A stretch of 64,000 nucleotides of DNA from Sesamum alatum (GCA_034509735.1 JACGWO010000006.1:7269001-7333000); one strand, 5' to 3'. Shown: positions 1-10,987, counted from the stretch's first letter. Numbers and translations are program-made. The notes: a model not told the origin generated them from the sequence alone.

Positions 1-383
1 CCATGTAAGAGGAACCGAGTGGCCCTCATTTTTAACCGGACCGCCTCCCATCGGTCCTCCGGGAGATGGCCATGTTTCAACCAAGCCTGATTGGATTGTC
101 TCCAATCTCCGATTTGAAGCACCATTTGGACCTCTGAGAGGGAGCTCTCCTGGGGAATGTAGTGGATGGTTATTTGTCGAGTTCTGCAGTCTTGCAGAGT
201 GCTCGCCAATTTAGATAGTAGTCAGCCTTGCCATTTTTCTCTCTCGCGATTTGAATAAGTTTGAAGTCATCAAATTTTCTTTCCATTCTTCTATCCTTCG
301 TAGGTACTGCCTCATGGTATCCTCTTTAGCCTCATAGCTCCCTTCTATTTTCTTCATAATGAGCTGAGAGCCGGAGTATGCTC

Positions 384-758
384 TTAGCTATCGTGCCCCC
401 GCCTCCGAGGCATTTTCATCCCCAGAGCTAAGGCTTCGTACTCAACCTCAATATTGGAGGCTTTGAAGCCAAATTTGATAGCGAATTCCAAGTCCACCCC
501 CTCGGGAAGGGTAATAACCGTCTGCTCACTGCTTTGAGCAGTGGAAGATCCATCTACGTGGAATAACCATCGCCCCTCCTCCAGAGGTGAAAAAGTTATC
601 TCAGACATGAAGTCAACCAAGGCTTGCGCCTTAATCGCAGTTTGAGGGAGATATGTTATATCGTGCTCGCTTAGGTCTATGGCCCACTTAATCAGTCGTG
701 CTTCCCCAAGACTTCTTTGAGAGGATAATTGGTACGCACTCCTATGTGGTGTGACCAA
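384..758 (-). pseudogene. second (archaeal-type) RNase H of the gypsy element
   Basis: The translation contains a basic linker ending in a DFxxE motif (VDFMSEIT). RNase H hallmarks follow: WLFHVDGSS (first catalytic Asp), LEFAIKFGFKASNIEVEYEA (catalytic Glu) and LALGMKM. This is the RVT_3-type RNase H found after the first RNase H in Tat-lineage elements. The open stretch ends within the domain. The linker towards integrase continues across stops to position 1, including LPEDRWEAVRLKMRATRFLL, typical of sequence just before integrase. Confidence 0.8.
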
Positions 759-943
759 AAGTATAGCCTCAAGCTACGAGCAGTGATGACTAGCGCGAAT
801 GCTACTTTCTCGATATGAGTATACCGTCCCTCAACCCCACTAAGGACCTTGCTAGCATAATATATGGGTATCTTCTTGCCCTCCTCTTCTCTCAAGAAAA
901 CGGAACTAACTGGCTGAGCTGAGGCGGAAAGATAGACATACAA
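692..943 (-). pseudogene. gypsy reverse-transcriptase RNase H remnant
   Basis: The translation reads VSSVFLREEEGKKIPIYYAS, then VLSGVEGRYTHIEK, then a run ending in YPLKEVLGK. This is the standard order of the RNase H domain that follows reverse transcriptase in Ty3/gypsy elements (ALVRE-G-QRPVYYVSK, AE-RY-EK, T-D-PLK-L). The polymerase palm domain (YxDD) that should precede it is absent. It overlaps the following RNase H ORF in another frame. Confidence 0.8.
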
Positions 944-1441
944 GATCTCTTCTAGTGATAGTTGACCAAGAGGGGGTATGAGGGTCCAATTCTAGTGAAG
1001 ATATCCATATTTCTCCGCAGGCAATGTACGAGATCCCTCTGGAGGTCCTTTGATAACTGAGTACTTCCTTGGGGTATGAGGGTCCAGTTCTACAATCAAA
1101 AGTTCTTCAGCTGATTGAACCTTAGCAGGCTTTCCTAACGGGTAGGAGGGTCTTGGTCGTTTGGGCCCCTTAACGGGCCTGGGCCCCTGACGCTTACAAT
1201 CTTCATCTGGGGGCACCTTTTTTCTACCCCTTGTGCATGGCCTCAACGTAGCATTTTTGAGACTATCGATGGTCACCCTCCACTTCACCTACTCCCCCAA
1301 ACCTAGGGAATTTAATTTTCATGTGGTAGGTGGAGATGATTGCTTGAAAGGTATTGAGGGTAGGTCTCCAAAATCACATTATATGCTAAAAGAGTATCCA
1401 CTACTAGGAACTTTATTAGGCATGTCCTTCAGAGAGGGTGT

Positions 1442-2227
1442 TTACCCAAAGATAATGGGAATGTGACCGCCCCCGAGGGTGTACCTTCTCATCGGTAAAG
1501 CTGTACAAAGAGGTGTCCACCTTTTCCAGGGGGACCTCCCCAACTGCATTTGGTCATAAGCTTCCCCAAATAAGATATCCATTGAGCTCCCTGAGTCTAC
1601 AAAGACTCGACTGACCTCGTAATTCACAATTGTGGTTGTAATTACTAGTGCACCGTTATAGGGAATACTTGGGGCCGCCCTTTCTCTTGGTGAAAATTGG
1701 ATGACGGGAGTGCTAAGGGGTACACCAATCTCCCACACTCCCCTAGCCGCACATCCTTCAACCTCCCTGACGCTCACTTTTTTAGCACCATATGGGTCTC
1801 CTCCCAGAGGACCTCCCGATATCATAAGAATGATACCCTTCCAAGTGGCGTTATCCTGGGGCTCTTTGCCCTTGCCAGTCTCCTTCTTTTGGTAGGACCC
1901 CATACCCTGAAATTTTTTCCGACACACAAACTCCTGAAGATATCCATTTTGTACCAGTCGCTCTTTTTCGCTCTTGAGGTACGCCCTACATTCATCCATG
2001 GTATGACCGTAACCATTATGTAACCAACAGAACTTATCCGAATTTGCCCGTGTTGGCCCCTCTCGTGCTCCTCGGGGGCGGTGCAACAATCTCTTGCTTT
2101 CCACTGCTATGAGGGCCTGGGAGATGCGAGCATTTAGAGGTGTATATATGGGGACTCCCCTCTGAGAGGGAAATTTCCTTTCTGGATATTCAACTTTTGT
2201 TTTCTTGCCAGATCCCTCCTCATTCAT
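1442..2227 (-). pseudogene. gypsy gag C-terminus plus aspartic protease
   Basis: This is an open 261-codon stretch. Around residues 65-85 it has a Cys/His knuckle (C-x2-H-x3-GH-x4-C in FCWLHNGYGHTMDEC), typical of this type of plant gypsy gag. Near residues 200-225 it has a retroviral-type protease active site (VFVDSGSSMDILF). Downstream, the reading continues through stops into a basic linker (about 1288-1000) and lacks the reverse transcriptase catalytic domain. It is a relic of one polyprotein. Confidence 0.8.
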
Positions 2228-2875
2228 CTCTTTCCTCTCCCTCCCAGCCTCTCCCTTTTAGACATCCGAGCTTCCTCCATGTTAATGTACTTAGCTGTAG
2301 CAAGAAGGCTGTCAAAATAGAGAGCGGGCTTCTTGGCTAGGGACTTGAAGAAGTCCCCGTCTGTCAGCCCGTGGGATAAGGCACTAGCTTCAACCTCCTA
2401 AGTGACTGTCGGGACCTCTAAGGCTGCGGTGTTGAACTGATGTAGGTAGTCCCCCAGGGACCCAGAATCCTTTTGCTTCACAGCGAAGAGGCTGAGGGAG
2501 GTCTTGCAATGCTTCCGACTGTTGGCAAACTGGTGTAGGGATAATGAGCGAAATTCCGAAAGGCATCCTACTGAACCCGCTGGCAACTGATTGAACCACT
2601 ACTAAGCGGCCCGGGCGAAAGTGGTAACGAATACCCAGCATTTAATACCGTTAGTGTATCTATGCAAAAGAGCCGCATTCTTAAAACGAGACAAATGCTC
2701 CTACGGGTTGTAGTGCCATCATACTCCGCAATGGTAGGGGTACGGCAATTAGGCGGTAACTCATCTCCCATAACCCCTTCGCTAAAAGGGATACCCCCCG
2801 GCCTTTCAGGGGAACTCCCATCATCCTCTAGTGGACATCCTGCAAGCTTTTCTGCAAACATTCCAGCTAGCCCTC
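2228..2875 (-). pseudogene. gypsy gag, N-terminal part, frameshifted
   Basis: Minus-strand translation between about 2875 and 2640 gives a proline-rich stretch followed by LPPNCRTPTIAEYDGTT, which resembles the opening of plant gypsy gag proteins (LPxxFKxPxLxxYDGTxDP). The reading then changes frame at least twice (about 2640 and 2390) before joining the gag/protease ORF below 2227. It is not a functional ORF. It supports the gypsy assignment and fixes the orientation. Confidence 0.7.
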
Positions 2876-2877
2876 CC

Positions 2878-3950
2878 ATGGATTGGGAGAAAAATCGTTG
2901 TCCATGTAGTGTATGTAAAAATCGTAAGTACAAATCTACAGAGGAGGTAACATGTGACCTCTATAAGAAAGGTTTTAAGAAAAATTACTACAATTGGACA
3001 TCTCATGGTGAGCCTATACAGATGGATTGTGAGCATCCAATGTCAACTGACAACTCTGCAGATCAAACGACAAATTGGAATAACTATCAGCAATTGAATT
3101 GGGGTCAGAGGATGGTGTTTGATGCAGCGGGTCCTGTATCTCATCCATAGGGGGATGTATTCAATGATTCGACATATCCAAACGATCAATCATATGCAAA
3201 TGAGGCTGGTCCGAGTTCTAATTATGATGAGGCTGACAATTTAGGAGTACTGTCTGAAAAAAATTTTGATGTTGTGTGTGCTGCAGATCAGCCATTATAT
3301 GCTGGGAGCGAAACTCACTCTCAGTTGTCTGCGGTAGCAAGGTTAATGAACATCAAATCTGAACACAATGTATAACAGAGTTGTCATGATCAGTATTTAC
3401 AAGTAATAGGGAAGATGTTGTCATGAGATCACACGCTACCTAATGATTATTATAGTATGAAAAGGTTGATAAGAGAGTTGGGTTTACCTGTTGAGAAAAT
3501 TGACGCATGTAAGGCTCGTTGTATGTTATTCTGGAGAGAAGACAAGCATTTGAAATTCTGCAGGTTTTGTGAGAAAGCTAGGTATAGACCTGCCAAGGGT
3601 CAAAACCCTCATCGTAAAAGAACTACTTATGCTACACTCCTGTATTTGCCGATAACCCCCCGATTGCAGAGGTTGTATGCTTCCAATACAACGGCTGATC
3701 ATTTAGAGAAATGTTGCTAGAATTTGTTTGGAGTGCATTGACAAAAGTGAGCCTCTTGTTCTAAGCCTTAAGCTCCGCTACACTAGATATAAATAAAATA
3801 AAGGAATTGGAGGAGAGTGTAGCTATACTCATATGCAATTTGGAGAAAATATTTCCCCCCGAATTCTTTGATTCAATGGAGCATCTCTTGGTTCACTTAC
3901 TGTACGAGGCTCGAGTAGGAGGTCCAATGCAATATATTAATTGAACATAA
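2878..3950 (+). pseudogene. TNP2-like CACTA transposase, internally deleted
   Basis: The segment from 2878 starts MDWEKNRCPCSVCKN and continues to YNWTSHGEP, the Cys-rich transposase-associated domain at the start of plant TNP2 proteins. After stops, 3420-3720 encodes MKRLIRELGLPVEKIDAC followed by CMLFWREDKHLKFCRFC and YRPAK, a conserved part of TNP2. At about 3720 it jumps to a C-terminal piece (FPPEFFDSMEHLLVHL, then EARVGGPMQY), which belongs to the DUF4218-type tail. The catalytic middle of the protein is gone, so this copy cannot encode active transposase. Confidence 0.8.
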
Positions 3951-3978
3951 TGTATTTTGATGATTTTTGTCATGATGT

Positions 3979-4378
3979 TTTATCTCATTTACTAATTGAA
4001 GAGTATATCTTGAATCATTTATCTCATTTAATTTTAAAAGTAATTTAATTTTAGAAATATTTTATCTCATTTACTAATTGAAGAGTATATCTTGAATCAT
4101 TTATCCCATTTAATTTTAAAAGTAAATATTACTTTTAAAATATTTTATCTCATTTACTAATTGAAGAGTATATCTGAAATCATTTATCTCATATCATTTT
4201 AAAAATATGTATTAATTATAAATATTTTATCTCATTTATTAATTAAAAATATATCTTAAATCATTTATCTCATTTAATTTTAAAAATAATTATTAATTTA
4301 AAATTATTTTATCTCATTTACTAATTGAATAGTGTATCTTAAATCATTTATCTCATTTAATTTTAAAAATATTTTATC
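3979..4378. repeat. 82-bp AT-rich tandem repeat, about 5 copies
   Basis: The phrase TATCTCATTTACTAATTGAA recurs at 3981, 4063, 4146, 4229 and 4310, giving spacings of 82, 83, 83 and 81 bases. The intervening text is also shared (ATCATTTATCTCATTTAATTTTAAAA). Copies differ by substitutions and small indels. The block lies between the two broken CACTA ORFs and is probably part of that element's non-coding domain. Confidence 0.85.
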
Positions 4379-4384
4379 TTTTTT

Positions 4385-4780
4385 TACTATACACTTTCCC
4401 TCCTAATTTTTACATAACCTAATTCCCCCCCCCCCCCCCCCCCCTTTCCCTCCCCATTTTTCATAACCCTAAGTTTCCCCCTTTCCTTCCATCTTTTCCC
4501 TCTCTCCCCCTCCCCATTCATTTTCAGCAACAACCAAATCCCCACCCCCCCCATCCTTTCTGTCATCTTTTCTTGCCTGCCGCCGCCGAGGTTCTCCCCT
4601 CCTCCTTTCATCTCATCTTCTTTCTCCTCTTTTCTTTCTTCTATTTTTTTTTTCAGTTTTTCTCTACTTTTTGCATATTCGCCGTTGTCGTCGCTCGCCG
4701 CCGACGTTCTCCACTTTCTTCTAGTTTTGTTCAGCTTTTCTATCCTTATTTTGTCGAAAAATTATATTTGTAGGGAGTTG
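4385..4780. repeat. Pyrimidine-rich low-complexity tract with a 20-C run
   Basis: The plus strand is almost all C and T between about 4385 and 4760, with an uninterrupted run of C at 4425-4444 (G20 on the other strand). ORFs here translate only to Phe/Ser/Leu or Gly/Glu/Lys runs and are not credible genes. It lies inside the CACTA remnant. Confidence 0.7.
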
Positions 4781-5059
4781 TTGGATTTTTTATTTTAGTA
4801 CAAAACCCTCTTACTTGGTGGTAAGTCATGTTCCAATTTTGTTATAAAATACATATTGAGTATATTATATTGAATATGTGTTGGTATAAAATATATATTG
4901 CGTATGTATTTAATATAAAATTGTATATGACAATGTAATATATTGAGTATATGGTTGATATATTGAGAATGTGGTTGGTGTATTGAGGTGGATGTGAATG
5001 ATAATTGTATTGATGAGGTTGGATAAGTATTGTTGGTTATGATTGTAGATTAGGATTTA

Positions 5060-6490
5060 TATTAAATTAAACTCATCTAAACAAATATACCTAAGTCATA
5101 TCACAAGTTAAAAATTCAACTAAACTAATTTAACTTAGTTAAGTCACAAGTTAAAAATTCAATTAAACTAACGTAATTTTGTTCACTTTCAAGTTAAAAT
5201 CTTCAATTAAACAAATTTAACTTAGTTAACTCACAAGTTAAAAATTGAACTCCACTAATATAATTTTGTTAACTTTCAACGTAAATTCTTTAACTTTACT
5301 AATTTAACTTAGTTAACTCACAAGTTAAAAAGTTGAATGTAATTTTGTTAACTTTCAACTTGAATTCTTTAACTAAACTAATTTAACTTAGTTATATCAC
5401 AAGTTAAAAATTCAACTAAACTAATGTAACTTAGTTAACTTTCAAGTTAAAATCTTCAATTAAACTCTTAGTTAACTCAATAGTTAAAAACTTAACTCCA
5501 CTAGTGTAATTTTGTTAACTTTCAACTTAAATTCTTTAACTAAACTAATTTAACTTACTTAACTCATAAGTTAAAAATTCAACTAAACTAATGTAATTTT
5601 GTTAACTTTCAACTTAAATTCTTTAACTAAACTAATTTAACTTAGATATATCACAAGTTAAATATTCAACTAAACTAATGTAACTTAGTTAACTTTCAAG
5701 TTAAAATCTACAATTAAATTAATTTAACTTAGTTAACTCACAAGTTAATAACTTAACTCTACTAATGTAATTTTGTTAACTTTCAACTTAAATTTTTTAA
5801 CTAAACTAATATAACTTAGTCAACTCACAAAAAAATCAACTAAACTAATGTAATTTTGTTAACTTTCAACTTAAATTCTTTAACTAAACTAATTTAACTT
5901 AGTTATATGACAAGTTAAAAATTCAACTAAACTAATGTAACTTAGTTAACTTTCAAGTTAAAATCTTCAATTAAACTAATTTAACTTAGTTAACTCACAA
6001 GTTAAAAACTTAACTCCACTAATGTAATTTTGTTAACTTTCAATTTATATTCTTTAACTAAACTAATTTAACTTAGTTAACTCACAAGTTAAAAATTCAA
6101 CTAAACTAATGTAATTTTGTTAACTTTCAACTTAAATTTTTTTAACTAAAATAATTTAACTTAGTTAACCCACAAATTAAAAACTCAACTCAACTAATGT
6201 AATTTTGTTAACATTCTACTTCAAATCTTTAACTAAACTAATTTAATTTAGTTATATCACAAATTAAAAACTCAACTAAACCAATGTGACTTAGTTACTT
6301 TCAACTTAAATTATTTAACTAAACTAACTTAACTTAGTTAACTCACAAGTTAAAAACTCAACTCAACTAATATATTTTTTTTTAAATTTCAACTTAAACT
6401 CTTTAACTAAACTAATTTAACTTAGTTATATCACAAGTTAAAAATTCAACTAAACTAATGTAACTTAGTTTTATCATAAGTTAAAACCTC
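5060..6490. repeat. 87-bp satellite-like tandem array with GTTAAC in each unit
   Basis: About 16 copies of an AT-rich unit alternate AACTAAACTAATTTAACTTA with AACTAAACTAATGTAATTTT, each followed by GTTAACT and a CAAGTT or CAACTT motif. Starts of TTTAACTTA at 5129, 5216, 5303 and 5382 give a period of about 80-87. The two halves of each unit resemble each other, so a ~43-bp sub-period is also visible. No coding sequence lies within. It probably belongs to the CACTA element. Confidence 0.85.
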
Positions 6491-6508
6491 AACTATGTTC
6501 ATGTAGAT

Positions 6509-7054
6509 ATGGTACGAGGAGGTAGGGGTCATAGGGGTAGACCATTATATTATTTACATTGAAATCAAAGTAAATAATTTAATTTATTTTCAAATTATAA
6601 TATTCTTAATTGTATGGGAAATTTTTGAAAAGCTGAGTGATGATCATAATATTGCTTCTCAAAGTCTACCGGAATCATCTTCAAGTACATCGGTTAACGA
6701 TAACAACTATGGTTGGAAGCAATTGGAGGAGCAACAAAGGGTCGAGTTTGGGGGATAGGCTCGGAGGCAAGGATTTGTACTTGTTCTATCTCGACTAGAA
6801 CAACCAATCTCACTCCAGTACCGGAGCACCATGAATCAGAGTGGGTACAGAAGTTGTTTTGTGAAAATGAGAACATGAAACGACAAATAGAGCGCAACAC
6901 TAAAAAGATGGAGAAAAAAATGAGTTTCATGTCCGATAAATTTGGTACTGCACTTGAAGACGATATGAGCGAGTTTGGAGATAGTCCCGGTGATATCCCA
7001 CCCAACCACCCACCTTCACAAGATTGTGAAAATGAATTTGATCCCCTTTTTTAA
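6509..7054 (+). pseudogene. CACTA second ORF, Ptta/En/Spm-type protein, broken
   Basis: A start-like segment at 6509 reads MVRGGRGHRGRP. After stops, 6713-7054 is open for 113 codons. It encodes EAIGGATKGRVWGIGSEA followed by a Glu/Lys-rich coiled-coil stretch (about residues 45-70). GG-x-KGRVxGLGS followed by coiled coil is the known signature of the C-terminal half of plant Ptta/En/Spm transposase-family proteins (TNPA-like DNA-binding partners). Its position downstream of the TNP2 remnant and before the subterminal repeats fits CACTA gene order. Confidence 0.7.
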
Positions 7055-7199
7055 ATGCATTAAAATTGAATACTTTTATTTTATGAATTGGAATGTTGAA
7101 TTATCTTTATTATAAGTATTTTGCTTTAAATATATTGTCATATTTGAATTTATAAATTGTTAGAGTTAAATTGAATACATTTTGTAATTGAATATGAAT

Positions 7200-7834
7200 T
7201 ATGAAATTGTCATTGCAATTGTTGTTGTAAACGAAAATAATTTTGCAATAGATTGCCTTTGCAATTATTGTGGTAAAATTTGCAGTGGATTGTCGTTGCA
7301 ATTGTCATTGTAAACAAAAATTATTTTGCAACAAATTGTAGTAAATTATGTCGATGCAAATTTTGCAACGGAATGTCGTTGCAAAAAATTATTGCAATAT
7401 TGCAACGACTTCCATTGCAAATGTCGTTGCAAATAAAATAATTTTGCAACAAATCGTAGCTAAATATTTCGTTGCAAAATTTGCAATGAAATACGTTGCA
7501 AATATTCCGTTGCAATATTGCAACGACTTTGCAAATGTTGTTGCAAATAAAACTCGATTTTGCAACGAATTGCCATCAACTTTGCCACGAATATACCATC
7601 GCAAAGTCGTTGCAAAATATAAAAAGTCAACTTTATAAATAACGAATTTTGCAACGGAATTTTGCAACAGATAAAAAACCGTAGAAATATTTTGCAACAG
7701 ACAAAAAAACCGTTGCTATATAGCAGTGGTACCTATAGCAACGGAAAATTTTTTGTTGCAAAATTTCGTGGCAAATTTGTTTTGCAACGAATTTTTCATG
7801 AAAGCCTTTCCTATAGGTCTGTTTTTTTGTAATG
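7200..7834. repeat. CACTA subterminal repeats and 3' terminus
   Basis: Short motifs TTGCAACG, CGTTGCAA, TTTTGCAAC and TTGTTGCAAA occur in both orientations more than a dozen times between about 7200 and 7800. Such clustered short inverted motifs are the transposase-binding region next to CACTA ends. The sequence then ends in CCTATAGG and TTTTTTTGTAATG at 7834. ORFs in this stretch are repeat artefacts. Confidence 0.6.
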
Positions 7835-7992
7835 AAATATCACCGCAAAATTGAGTAAAAGAATCCTAATTCGGACTAAATCTCATCAATTGTGCAAGTT
7901 ATTGGACTTAGAAGAAAATGAGCATAGTTACCGGACTAAAATTAATATTGAGCATACTTAGCGGACTAAAAAATAATTTTTCCTATTAATAA

Positions 7993-8065
7993 TGGAGGTG
8001 CGGGGAATTGAACCCCGTGCCTCTCGCATGCGAAGCGAGCGCTCTACCATATGAGCTACACCCCC
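7993..8065 (-). tRNA. tRNA-Ala (anticodon CGC)
   Basis: A complete 73-nt cloverleaf can be folded: acceptor GGGGGTG with CACCTCC, D stem GCTC/GAGC, anticodon stem CTCGC/GCGAG around TTCGCAT, and T stem CGGGG/CCCCG. The anticodon CGC reads the GCG codon. Base pair 3-70 is G-U, the universal alanine identity element. The discriminator is A, and no CCA is encoded, as expected in plants. The A box (TAGCTCATATGG) and B box (GGTTCAATTCC) are present. The T-loop has A57 where the other two copies here have G57. T runs follow within 30 bases downstream. Confidence 0.95.
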
Positions 8066-10023
8066 TCACACATTTGATATTGTAGTTATTGTTAGTATTT
8101 TTATTATAATATTCTCATGATAAATAAAAAGATGGTTTGTTTTATTATGTGATAGAATTATGAATTTTCAAATATAGTTTTCTTGCAAATCTTTTTTATT
8201 ACTGTCGATGATAATAATATTGTTAATAGTGTTACACTACTAATATTGATAAAATTATAGTACTATTAATAAGATAAATGAATTACAATTTTGAAAAAAG
8301 TCCACATGTACGTATAATGAACTCAAGTTCAAAACTTTTGAACCAACTCGCCGAGTTTGTGAACCAACATTTTGTATATTTATTCTGCCCGTGCAGTTTA
8401 TTTTTAGGGATAATTGCACCGTCCTCATTTGAGATTTAATGTAACTACAGGTAGACTTCTTATGATTTGGAAATTATATTTAATATCGTTAATATTTTCT
8501 TACGTTTAACAAGTAAGTTCCTCGTTTAGTCAAAATTTACTAAATTTGTTGATATTAACAAAAAATTTGGATGAAAATCTATATTTACCCCTGATTAACT
8601 TATTAGTGAATTATCGTAGGTCAAAATAATCTTTTATGACCAAAACTACCCTTATACATCTTACACGTTAATGCACGTGAGGAGATCTATCTCATCCATA
8701 TAAAGGTAGTTTATTTTGAAAAAATTTGTTTGACCGCAATAAGTCAGTAATAAGTTAATCAAAAATAAATATTATTTTTTATTTAATTTTTTTATTAATA
8801 TCAACATATTCGATAAATTTTAACTAATAAATAAATTTATTTGATTTATTATTGCACTTCTACGAAATTACATGTAACACTCACTCCATAAATATACCCT
8901 TCTCATAAGAATTTTACTTTAAAACCATTAAGAACAAATCCTATTTGTTTCGATATCTACCTGTATATATAAAAAATAAGGTTTTAAAGTTAATTGTACA
9001 GTAAAATGTTATTTATAAATTAAATTAATAACAATAGATTCATAAATTAGCGGATATTAATAATACAAAAATAAGCAATGTATTAATAAATTAGCGGATA
9101 AACATTAAAAATAAGATTTTAAATTAGTTGCATAGTAATATGTTATTTATAAACTAAATTTTAATTGTATAATTATATTCTCCACAAATAAAAATTTTTG
9201 GTCATTACATTTGATTTAAAAGTTTCATAGAATGCTAAGATATATATTTTATAGATAGGAATTGGTATCTTTGTTTTTTTTTTTTTTTACTTTATAATTA
9301 TTTCTTTTCAATTTTAATTTGACTTATGCAACTTCTGGGATTGGGTATATTTTTAAAAATTATTAGAAGTATGTTCTGGTTGATAACATTTTTCTTACAC
9401 ATATATACATTCAAATTATCTTGGCAGTTTTAGAGGGGGAAAGTATTTAGAGATAAATGCAAAAAAGAAAAAAGAAAACAAAAAACCCCTGATTTTAGTG
9501 AGCATGCAAAATGACCCTTTTGATATAAAAATTACTGACTTAAATTCTTTTATTACATGTCCAGATTAAATATATTTTACAAAATATAGTTATAATTTTT
9601 TATTTTTCTGTAACTTCTAAAAATGAAAAAAAGAAGTTACTATAAGTTAAGCAATATGTTAAAATTATGTTCAAGAAAACTTCACAATTTTCATTATTCA
9701 CATAAGATAATTATATCATATTAAATAGAAGAAAATATAAAAACTAGTCTTTTGCCTAGAAATGACTACTTTGATAATTTTACAAATTTAAGGGGATAGA
9801 GTGAAAAAAATAAATTTAAATTCACCATTTTATCCTCCAAAAAGTCAATATCCATCCATATTTTTGTCAGAAATGATTACATGGACCAAATTGAGACAAA
9901 GTAAAGTTTAGGAACATTAAAGTCAATAAATGAATTTAAGGGATTATAGGATTCAAACTTAAGATACCAACTATACTATTTACCAAATATATTTGATTAA
10001 TTATCTACTTACTATATTATTTT
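8066..10023. other. AT-rich intergenic sequence
   Basis: Apart from the decayed MITE at 8407-8890, I see no ORF of note, no RNA gene and no clear terminal repeats. Homopolymer and AT-rich runs dominate. Nothing here supports a gene. Confidence 0.6.
8407..8890. repeat. Degenerate MULE-like MITE, same family as 49806-50265
   Basis: The left edge reads GGGATAATTGCACCGTCCTC. The interior (TACCCCTGATTAACTTATTA, then TTATGACCAAAACTACCC) aligns by eye with the element at 49806-50265. The right arm (ATTATTGCACTTCTACGAAA) is much decayed and I could not find a target duplication, so the right boundary is approximate. Confidence 0.4.
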
Positions 10024-10534
10024 GGGTAAATTACAATGACACCCTCCAAAATTATGTCAAAATACACAAATATCCCTATCTTTTGTAAGATAACTACACT
10101 CCCTGAGGTTATAGTTGTATTACAAGTACACCCCATATTCAAAGGCAAACCTTACACAAAAACCCCCTGAAAAAACATCAGACTATATTATATATATATA
10201 TATATGTATATATATTAACTTATTACTCCACTTTTAATTTAAATTCTATATTTATTAAAAATTCTTTTTCATTAGAAAATAATTTGGTGATGATTTAATG
10301 TGCAATACTATATTATATTGTGAATAATATAATGACTCAAGGCATGAGGGGCAAATTTGTCCAACCAGGGGGGTAAGTGTTACATTTGTTAGTTTAGGGG
10401 GGTAAATGTTACATCACGAATAGTTCAGTGGGGCAAACTGTATTTAACCCTTTTACAAAAGAGATGGGAACACCCCTCAAGGGGGTGTAGGTGTAATTTG
10501 ATCTAATATCAGGAGATGTCTATCATATTTTAAT
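10024..10534. repeat. Foldback MITE (GGGTAAATTAC family) with a nested element
   Basis: The left arm GGGTAAATTACAATGACACC is followed by repeats of the type CTACACTCCCTGAGGTT, as in the intact element at 26922-27180. The right arm (GGGGGTGTAGGTGTAATTTG) lies at about 10480-10534. The middle (about 10180-10449) is not in the 26922 copy; it instead matches the right half of the 14976-15854 element (GGGGGGTAAATGTTACATCA, CTGTATTTAACCC). One foldback element therefore appears to have inserted into another. Confidence 0.55.
10186..10215. repeat. (TA)n microsatellite
   Basis: An alternating TA run, interrupted once by GTA, lies inside the nested foldback element. A second simple-repeat tract, CA followed by TA, occurs at about 10540-10571. 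Confidence 0.7.
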
Positions 10535-10535
10535 A

Positions 10536-10571
<36 letters not shown>

Positions 10572-10987
10572 GTAAAGCATAAATTTAAAATTGGGTAAAT
10601 TATAGCTACCTCCCCTTATATTTGGCATAATTACAAATACCCCTCGTTGTTTGAAAAATTGTAAATACCCCATGAGTCAAGGTGTACAGTGGGCCGGGTC
10701 AGCCCAGGACCGGCACGGACCAACCCGGAAAAACCCAGCCCAGGACCAGCCCATTATTATTTATGACCGGTCTTGGGGTGGTCCCGGGCCTTTAAATGGG
10801 CCCCAATTGGGTTCATTTTTAAACCCAGGCCCAGCCCATGAACCAGCTCGTTTGAAGCCCGATCCAGGACCAACCCAGCCCAGAACCGACCCAGGACCAA
10901 CCCAGAACCGATTGGGTCTATTTAAATTTTTTTTCTAGTTTGGGCTGAGCCCAAACTTAAACTTATTTTTTAAAAAAATATAATAAT

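Larger units (their letters stand above)
1..2877 (-). mobile_element. Ty3/gypsy retrotransposon remnant, Tat-like, truncated
   Basis: On the minus strand the order is gag (about 2875-2000), aspartic protease (about 1680-1540), a linker, a residual RNase H of the reverse transcriptase (943-692), a second archaeal-type RNase H (758-384) and the linker that precedes integrase (383-1). A second RNase H is the known mark of the Tat (Ogre/Retand) gypsy lineages; assignment to that group is inference. The reverse transcriptase core is missing: the reading jumps from linker sequence at about 1000 straight to RNase H at about 945. No LTR, primer-binding site or integrase is inside the window, and many stops and frameshifts are present. 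The gag side ends abruptly where CACTA sequence starts, near 2877. Confidence 0.85.
2878..7834 (+). mobile_element. CACTA (En/Spm) transposon remnant
   Basis: The left boundary is the abrupt switch from minus-strand gypsy gag to plus-strand TNP2-like coding sequence near 2877, so the 5' terminus is missing. Next come a deleted TNP2-like gene, two AT-rich tandem-repeat blocks (3979-4378 and about 5060-6490), a second ORF of the plant Ptta/En/Spm type (6509-7054) and many short TTGCAACG/CGTTGCAA repeats (about 7200-7800), as in CACTA subterminal regions. The right end is proposed at 7834, where TTTTTTTGTAATG is a degenerate form of the TTTCTTGTAGTG terminus. No target duplication can be tested because the left end is lost. 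Confidence 0.7.

Noticed and set aside
1697..2340. Plus-strand ORFs of 64-108 codons
   Set aside because: Antisense shadows of the gypsy gag/protease coding region.
4387..4773. ORFs rich in Gly/Glu/Lys or Phe/Ser
   Set aside because: They arise from the pyrimidine-rich tract and have no protein-like composition.
7321..7697. Several overlapping ORFs of 64-102 codons
   Set aside because: They translate the TTGCAACG subterminal repeats of the CACTA element in different frames.
5060..7800. Possible CRISPR-like array or centromeric satellite
   Set aside because: Repeats are directly adjacent without unique spacers, the organism is a plant, and the context is a CACTA element. Centromere identity cannot be judged from this short array.
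10651..10938. 95-codon Pro-rich ORF
   Set aside because: It translates the CCCAGCCC/GGACC subterminal repeats of the hAT element; the matching ORF at 14314-14592 has the same cause.
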